Assembly (NCBI GenBank): GCA_018222695.1
Contig: JAAEZV010000033.1
Location: 1 to 11,534 of the forward strand
Length of the DNA stretch: 11,534 bases
DNA from: Gammaproteobacteria bacterium
GTDB lineage: Bacteria > Pseudomonadota > Gammaproteobacteria > Pseudomonadales > Halieaceae
Direction: 5' to 3'
The notes under the pieces were generated by a model. The model was not told where the DNA came from. It worked only from the letters and a program-made list of their open reading frames with translations, and ran no database searches. Positions 7,730 to 11,534 of the stretch are shown piece by piece; the first letter of the stretch is position 1; every line of letters starts with the position of its first letter. The translations under genes were made by a program, and so were the position numbers.

Positions 7730-8563
7730 ATGCAGGCGTATCTCGATTTACTCAAAGATATCCGCGACAGCGGAATAGACCGCGGTGACCGCACTGGCAC
7801 GGGCACCCGCTCGGTCTTCGGGCGTCAATTGCGATTCGACCTCGCGGCAGGGTTTCCCATCCTGACCACCAAGCGGGTGCATTTTAAAAGCGTCGTCAAC
7901 GAGCTGATCTGGTTTTTGAGCGGCGACACCAATACTCAATGGTTGCGCGAAAATGGGGTCAGTATTTGGGATGAGTGGGCGACCGAAGAAGGTGACCTGG
8001 GTCCGCTGTATGGTGCCCAATGGCATGCGTGGCCTACCCGGGACGGCGGTAGCATCAACCAGATCGATTACGTCGTGGACTGCTTGAGGCATCGCCCCGA
8101 GAGCCGGCGCATCCTGTTCCATGCGTGGAACGTCGAATACCTGCCGGATGAGACCATAAGCCCGCAGGAAAATGTCCGCGCAGGACGCATGGCGTTGCCG
8201 CCTTGCCATCTCCTCTACCAGTTTTATGTGGGTCGCGGCGCGCTATCCGCGCAGCTCTATATCCGTTCAAGCGACGTTTTTTTGGGTTTGCCCTTTAATA
8301 TTGCCTCGGTGGCGCTGCTGGTTCATATGCTGGCACAGCAGTGCGACCTGGCGGTGGGGGAGGTTGTGGTGACGCTGGGTGACGCACACCTCTACAGCAA
8401 CCACGGTGAGCAGGTCACTACCCAGTTGGAGCGAACCCCAGGGGCGCTGCCCTCGCTGGAGATCCTCAGAAAGCCGGATTCCATTTATGGCTACCGATTC
8501 GAGGACTTCCAGCTCACGGGTTACGATCCGGCCCCCAACATTTCGGCTCCGGTGGCGATATGA
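7730..8563 (+). CDS. thyA: thymidylate synthase ThyA
   Basis: Methylates dUMP to dTMP using 5,10-methylene-tetrahydrofolate, releasing dihydrofolate. 277 aa. Catalytic Cys159 lies in [11 protein letters not shown] (155-165); the phosphate-binding R21 (DRTGTGTRS, 20-28), [11 protein letters not shown] (180-190) with D182 and N190, and GDAHLYSNH (217-225) are in place, and the conserved C-terminus APVAI is intact. Relative to E. coli ThyA (264 aa) there is a 13-14 residue insert (about 138-152, [14 protein letters not shown]) just before the active-site strand; I recall this longer form from several Pseudomonas and other gammaproteobacterial proteins, so it is a subtype rather than an anomaly. 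The residue after R179-S180 is Ser where E. coli has Cys. GAGG at 7721-7724 precedes the ATG by 5 nt and overlaps the lgt stop. The stop overlaps folA by 4 nt. Confidence 0.97.
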   Translation: MQAYLDLLKDIRDSGIDRGDRTGTGTRSVFGRQLRFDLAAGFPILTTKRVHFKSVVNELIWFLSGDTNTQWLRENGVSIWDEWATEEGDLGPLYGAQWHAWPTRDGGSINQIDYVVDCLRHRPESRRILFHAWNVEYLPDETISPQENVRAGRMALPPCHLLYQFYVGRGALSAQLYIRSSDVFLGLPFNIASVALLVHMLAQQCDLAVGEVVVTLGDAHLYSNHGEQVTTQLERTPGALPSLEILRKPDSIYGYRFEDFQLTGYDPAPNISAPVAI

Positions 8564-9099
8564 CAGGGCAGCGGCCGGAAAACGACGTTCCCGTTGTGTT
8601 GGTGCTGGCGGCGGCTGAAAACGGCGTCATCGGCCGGGGCGATGCTTTGCCATGGGAGCTGCCGGACGATCTGCAACACTTCAAGCGCACGACGATAGGA
8701 CGGCCCATCATCATGGGCCGGAAAACCTTTGAGAGCGTGGGTTTTCCGCTACCTGGGCGGCGCAATATTGTGATCACACGAGACGATTCTTGGCAGCACG
8801 ACGGCGTGTTGACTTGCCACACCCTCGAAGCGGCCCTCGAACGGGCGTTTGAACAGGCGCTGATTGATGGCGCGGACGCTGCGATGATAGTAGGTGGCGC
8901 CGAAATTTATCGTCTGGCACTGCCCAGAGCCGATAAAGTGGTGCTGACCCGTGTGCAGGGTCAGGTGTCTGGAGACGTGGTTTTTGACCTCGATTTATTG
9001 GCTGGCTGGCAGGAAGTCGAGACGGCCCAATATGCCGCTGAGGGGGGCAACAGCCATGCCTTCACCGTTGTCGAGCTGACGCCACCACAAAAAGCGTGA
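8560..9099 (+). CDS. folA: dihydrofolate reductase FolA
   Basis: Reduces dihydrofolate to tetrahydrofolate with NADPH, recycling the product of the overlapping thyA gene and being the target of trimethoprim. 179 aa, about 20 longer than E. coli DHFR through an N-terminal extension of about 10 residues and a longer tail. Aligned landmarks: [12 protein letters not shown] (21-32), [10 protein letters not shown] (34-43) with catalytic D37 (E. coli D27), [15 protein letters not shown] (47-61), [12 protein letters not shown] (63-74) with R67 (E. coli R57), and IVGGAEIY (110-117). Oddity: the usual GDTxFP near the C-terminal strand reads GDVVFD (138-143), so the active-site Thr (E. coli T113) is Val140. 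The ATG at 8560 overlaps the thyA stop (ATGA); the ribosome-binding site is weak, consistent with translational coupling. Confidence 0.95.
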   Translation: MTGQRPENDVPVVLVLAAAENGVIGRGDALPWELPDDLQHFKRTTIGRPIIMGRKTFESVGFPLPGRRNIVITRDDSWQHDGVLTCHTLEAALERAFEQALIDGADAAMIVGGAEIYRLALPRADKVVLTRVQGQVSGDVVFDLDLLAGWQEVETAQYAAEGGNSHAFTVVELTPPQKA

Positions 9100-9129
9100 C
9101 AAAGGCCCCAGATGAAGCAATGAAACCAT

Positions 9130-9158
9130 TTGCGTTGCCGAAACGTACACGGTAAATT
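9130..9158 (+). promoter_or_regulatory. candidate sigma70-type promoter
   Basis: TTGCGT and TAAATT are separated by exactly 17 nt. The match to consensus is moderate and there is no TGn extended -10, so this is only a candidate. If used, transcription would start near 9165, giving a leader of roughly 105-110 nt that includes both hairpins. Confidence 0.3.
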
Positions 9159-9194
9159 CCCTCCCCCACTGTTTGATGGCATTTAATAAAAAGC

Positions 9195-9238
9195 CACTGA
9201 CTCAGATTCAGTGAGGGCCCGCTTGACGGTGCTCTCAC
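9195..9238 (+). other. two overlapping, mutually exclusive hairpins in a leader
   Basis: Hairpin A pairs CACTGA (9195-9200) with TCAGTG (9208-9213), 6 perfect pairs around a 7-nt loop. Hairpin B pairs GTGAGGGC (9211-9218) with GCTCTCAC (9231-9238), 8 pairs including one G-U around a 12-nt loop. Both need bases 9211-9213, so in one RNA they compete. B is followed by CCCCGATTTGCTTTTGAG, T-rich but not a classical terminator tail, and lies 17 nt from the ribosome-binding site. Confidence 0.45.
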
Positions 9239-9272
9239 CCCCGATTTGCTTTTGAGAGGAAGTATCAACCCC

Positions 9273-10043
9273 ATGACTACGACTCGATTGAAAACCCTGC
9301 TGGCGGCGATATGCATCGGCGGCGGTGCGTCCATTGCGGGCGCGCAGTCCATCGATCCTATCGTTGAGGTCGGCAAGCAGCGCACAGCAGCGGCCAAGGC
9401 GTCACAAGCCAAGATTGACCGCCTGTCCGATGAGACCGCTAGCCTCCTGTCTGACTACAAGACCGTAATGAAGCAGGTAGACGGACTAAAGGTCTACAAC
9501 GCGCGGCTTGAGCGACAGATTGCTAACCAGGAGAAGCGTATCCGCGATATCGATGCCTCGATTGCGGAAGCGTCGGTGATTCAGCGGCAGATCCCGCCGC
9601 TCGTGACACGCATGCTCGATGGCCTGGAGCAGTTCATCAATCTGGATATGCCGTTTGATCTCGATACCCGACTGGGGAACATCGAGGCGGTGCGAGCCAA
9701 CATGGACCGCTCCGACGTGACCTCCGCCGAGGCGTTTCGGCAGGTGCTGGAGCTTTACTCGATTGAACTGCAGTACGGTCGCGGTATAGAAGCCTACACC
9801 GACACGATTGAGCTGGGTGGTGCCGACCGCGAAGTCGATATTTTGCGTATTGGCCGCGTTGCGCTGGTTTACCAAAGCACAGACGGCGCCGAGACCGGTG
9901 CCTGGAATAAAGATTCCCAAAGCTGGGAAGAGTTGTCAGCTGGCGATTACGCTGCTGCCGTCCGCAAGGGAGTTCGAATCGCCAAGAAGCAGGCGACGAT
10001 TGAGCTCTTGAACATGCCTGTATCTGCGCCGGAGGCGAACTGA
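9273..10043 (+). CDS. DUF3450 periplasmic coiled-coil protein
   Basis: Protein of the DUF3450 family, function unestablished, found beside TonB2-type ExbB/ExbD/TonB genes in marine gammaproteobacteria. 256 aa. The ATG at 9273 is chosen over an upstream in-frame TTG at 9246 because it gives a clean signal peptide (basic MTTTRLK, hydrophobic 9-22, predicted cut after AGA at 24) and follows AGAGGA at 9255-9260. After the cleavage site come a charged helical region likely to form a coiled coil (about 33-105), a helical part (106-170) containing the family-like RMLDGLEQFINLDMPFD (113-129), a beta-rich part with DILRIGRVALVYQSTDG (189-205), and a C-terminal helix ending in LLNMPVSAPE. Only 1 nt separates it from the next gene. 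A periplasmic accessory role in energy transduction is inferred from context. Confidence 0.88.
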   Translation: MTTTRLKTLLAAICIGGGASIAGAQSIDPIVEVGKQRTAAAKASQAKIDRLSDETASLLSDYKTVMKQVDGLKVYNARLERQIANQEKRIRDIDASIAEASVIQRQIPPLVTRMLDGLEQFINLDMPFDLDTRLGNIEAVRANMDRSDVTSAEAFRQVLELYSIELQYGRGIEAYTDTIELGGADREVDILRIGRVALVYQSTDGAETGAWNKDSQSWEELSAGDYAAAVRKGVRIAKKQATIELLNMPVSAPEAN

Positions 10044-10044
10044 A

Positions 10045-11466
10045 ATGCGTTCTCAATTGCTGAAAGTATCTGCCATCGTGCTGGCGAGCGCGCTGATTGC
10101 ACCCTTGACCTTTGCTCAAGAGGAAGCCGACGCGGAAGCACCGCCACCCCCGACGCCGCAGGAGATAGCCGCCGAGAACCTCGACCAGCTGCTGAATCTG
10201 GTCAAGCAGGGTCAGGCGCGTGCCTCATCTGAAAACGCGGCGCGTGAAGCCCGCTTTACTCAGGACAAAGCCAATCAGGCAGCCGCGCTAAAGCGGGCTG
10301 AGGAAGAGCGCACGCGCGAGGAGCGCCGCTCAGCGCGACTCGAGAAGCAGTTTGAACAAAACGAACTGCTGATTGCTGCCAAGCAGGAGCAATTGCGCGA
10401 GCGTCTGGGTACGCTCTCCGAGCTGTTTGGCCACCTTACGGCGGCCTCAGGTGACCTGGCATCCAACGTTGAGGTGTCACTGGTCAGCTCCGAATATCCC
10501 GGCCGAGAAGGCTTCCTTAAGGACTTAATTGCCAAGATGTCTGGCTCTGACCAGCTCCCGAGCATTGCGGAGATCGAGCGGGTTTGGTTTGAACTGCTGC
10601 GTGAAATCCGTGAGCAGGGCGAAGTCAGCCGGTTCACTGCGCAGGTCGCGACACCTTCTGGTGAGCTCAGCGAGCGCGAAGTGGTGCGAGTCGGTGCTTT
10701 CAATATCGTTGATACCGACGGTAACTACCTCTCCTTCAACGTCGACAAGTTGGCAGAGTTGCCCCGTCAGCCAGGCGGCGGCTTCAATTCCCAGGCTCAG
10801 GATCTCGCGGGTTCTCAGTCTGGTCTGACGCAGTTTGGTATTGATCCGACGGGTCCAACCGGGGGCTCGTTCCTCGCGGCCATCATTGACAGCCCAACCA
10901 TCACTGAGCGTTGGCATCAGGGTGGCTACGTGGGCTACGCCATTACGGCGGTGGGTGCTTTTGCCTTTATTCTGGCTATCTACCGGTTGATTGTGCTCAC
11001 GGCAGTGGGCGGCAAGGTGTCCTCGCAGCTCAAGTCGAGCTCTGCCCGTGATGACAACCCGCTGGGGCGTGTACTCAAGGTCCACGAGACCAACCCCAAC
11101 ATGGATCCCGAGACGTTGGAACTGAAAATGGCCGAGGCCGTTCTCAGCGAAACGCCCAAGCTGGAGTCAGGTCTGACGCTGCTGAAGATCATCGCGGCAG
11201 TCGCGCCGCTGATGGGTCTGCTCGGTACGGTGACCGGTATGATCATTACCTTCCAAGCTATCACCATTTTTGGTGCGGGAGATCCCAAGGCGATGGCGGG
11301 CGGTATTTCTTCCGCACTGGTAACGACGGTTCTGGGCCTGTTGGTCGCGATACCGACGGTATTGCTGCACACAGTGGTCAACGGCCGCTCACAGCGCATC
11401 ATTCATGTGCTGAACGAGCAAGCTACTGGCATTGTGGCGGAGCATTCCGAGCGCGCGCACAACTGA
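10045..11466 (+). CDS. TtpC-like MotA/TolQ/ExbB family protein with long periplasmic N-terminus
   Basis: Inner-membrane proton-channel-family protein, 473 aa, resembling TtpC, the fourth component of Vibrio TonB2 systems that aids iron uptake. Signal peptide 1-24 (cut after LTFA), Pro/Glu-rich linker 25-40, coiled coil about 60-120, a globular periplasmic part about 121-240, a Gly/Gln-rich linker about 241-275, then three hydrophobic segments at about 292-318, 376-402 and 420-446. The conserved MotA/TolQ/ExbB core is APLMGLLGTVTGMIITF (387-403) and GGISSALVTTVLGLLVAIPTVLL (residues 419-441, first to last). GGAGG at 10031-10035 lies 9 nt before the ATG, inside the end of the DUF3450 gene. The periplasmic part shows a weak ungapped similarity to the DUF3450 protein. 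I leave the symbol blank because ttpC is defined in Vibrio. Confidence 0.9.
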   Translation: MRSQLLKVSAIVLASALIAPLTFAQEEADAEAPPPPTPQEIAAENLDQLLNLVKQGQARASSENAAREARFTQDKANQAAALKRAEEERTREERRSARLEKQFEQNELLIAAKQEQLRERLGTLSELFGHLTAASGDLASNVEVSLVSSEYPGREGFLKDLIAKMSGSDQLPSIAEIERVWFELLREIREQGEVSRFTAQVATPSGELSEREVVRVGAFNIVDTDGNYLSFNVDKLAELPRQPGGGFNSQAQDLAGSQSGLTQFGIDPTGPTGGSFLAAIIDSPTITERWHQGGYVGYAITAVGAFAFILAIYRLIVLTAVGGKVSSQLKSSSARDDNPLGRVLKVHETNPNMDPETLELKMAEAVLSETPKLESGLTLLKIIAAVAPLMGLLGTVTGMIITFQAITIFGAGDPKAMAGGISSALVTTVLGLLVAIPTVLLHTVVNGRSQRIIHVLNEQATGIVAEHSERAHN

Positions 11467-11488
11467 TTACCCAGGAGGGTAGCTGTCG

Positions 11489-11534
11489 ATGGGAATTTTC
11501 GAGGTCATTCTTGCCTTCATGGAGAAAGGCGGGA
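11489..11534 (+). CDS. ExbB/TolQ-type biopolymer transport protein, 5' fragment
   Basis: Only 15 codons are present: MGIFEVILAFMEKGG, then the window ends. AGGAGGG at 11473-11479 lies 9 nt before the ATG, an excellent ribosome-binding site, and the gap to the preceding stop is 22 nt. The amphipathic start leading into a GG fits the N-terminus of short ExbB proteins that follow TtpC-like genes in TonB2-type operons. Identification rests mostly on position, so ExbB is the likeliest but unproven reading; ExbD, TonB and a TPR protein would be expected next. Confidence 0.6.
   Translation, partial: MGIFEVILAFMEKGG

Larger units (their letters stand above)
9100..9272 (+). promoter_or_regulatory. 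intergenic leader upstream of the DUF3450 operon
   Basis: These 173 nt separate folA from the secreted-protein block and mark a transcription unit boundary. A possible sigma70-like promoter is TTGCGT (9130-9135), 17 nt, TAAATT (9153-9158), matching the consensus at 3/6 and 4/6. Two overlapping hairpins follow, and then a ribosome-binding site AGAGGA at 9255-9260 before the ATG at 9273. No Fur-like repeat could be recognised by eye. No standard intrinsic terminator for folA (stem directly followed by a T-run) is evident. Confidence 0.4.

Noticed and set aside
8143..8187. Insert in ThyA as an unusual domain
   Set aside because: The 13-14 residue insert before the active-site Cys is a feature I recall from other gammaproteobacterial thymidylate synthases, so it is a known subtype.
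9211..9255. Rho-independent terminator for folA formed by hairpin B
   Set aside because: The stem is followed by CCCCGATTTG before any T-rich stretch, so the U-tract is displaced; kept only as a structured leader element.
9246..9272. TTG start for the DUF3450 gene
   Set aside because: It would add nine residues before a clean signal peptide and lies upstream of the obvious ribosome-binding site, which would then be inside the gene.
1..11534. Mobile element, CRISPR, tRNA or defence system
   Set aside because: No direct-repeat arrays, transposase or integrase motifs, tRNA-like cloverleafs or defence domains were seen; all long genes are core metabolism or envelope genes.

Overview
The window reads as chromosomal core DNA from a GC-rich, probably marine gammaproteobacterium. 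The coding frames are tightly packed. The gene order pepP-ubiH-ubiI, HAD phosphatase / rppH-ptsP-lgt-thyA-folA resembles the corresponding Pseudomonas locus. The closing DUF3450 / long MotA-TolQ-ExbB / ExbB block is the kind found in marine Gammaproteobacteria with a TonB2-type system. A Halieaceae (OM60/NOR5)-like source is my best guess, but that is inference from style and gene order. I see no tRNA, rRNA, CRISPR array, insertion sequence, integrase or phage gene.

Layout: (1) 1-3209, plus strand: the 3' part of pepP (aminopeptidase P), then ubiH and ubiI, two flavin monooxygenases of ubiquinone synthesis. They are joined by a 4-nt overlap and a 16-nt gap. (2) 3210-3324: a 115-nt convergent gap with no convincing terminator. 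(3) 3325-3984, minus strand: a SerB-like HAD-IB phosphatase, divergent from the next block. (4) 4145 (or 4046)-9099, plus strand: a continuous run rppH-ptsP-lgt-thyA-folA whose junctions are 1-nt overlap, 0, 7 nt and 4-nt overlap. It joins RNA 5'-end decapping and the nitrogen phosphotransferase enzyme I to lipoprotein diacylglyceryl transfer and the dTMP/tetrahydrofolate cycle. (5) 9100-9272: an intergenic leader with a possible sigma70-like promoter and two overlapping, mutually exclusive hairpins. (6) 9273-11534: DUF3450 secreted coiled-coil protein, a TtpC-like MotA/TolQ/ExbB protein with a long periplasmic N-terminus, and the first 15 codons of an ExbB. This is the start of a TonB-type energy-transduction operon that continues past the window.

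Most of the window is ordinary housekeeping. The points worth a second look are: an apparent distant sequence relationship between the DUF3450 protein and the periplasmic part of the adjacent TtpC-like protein; the alternative hairpins in front of that operon; a UbiH whose DG flavin motif is eroded; a dihydrofolate reductase in which the near-invariant active-site Thr (E. coli T113) is Val; and an RppH frame with a strong ribosome-binding site and GTG 33 codons upstream of the family start.
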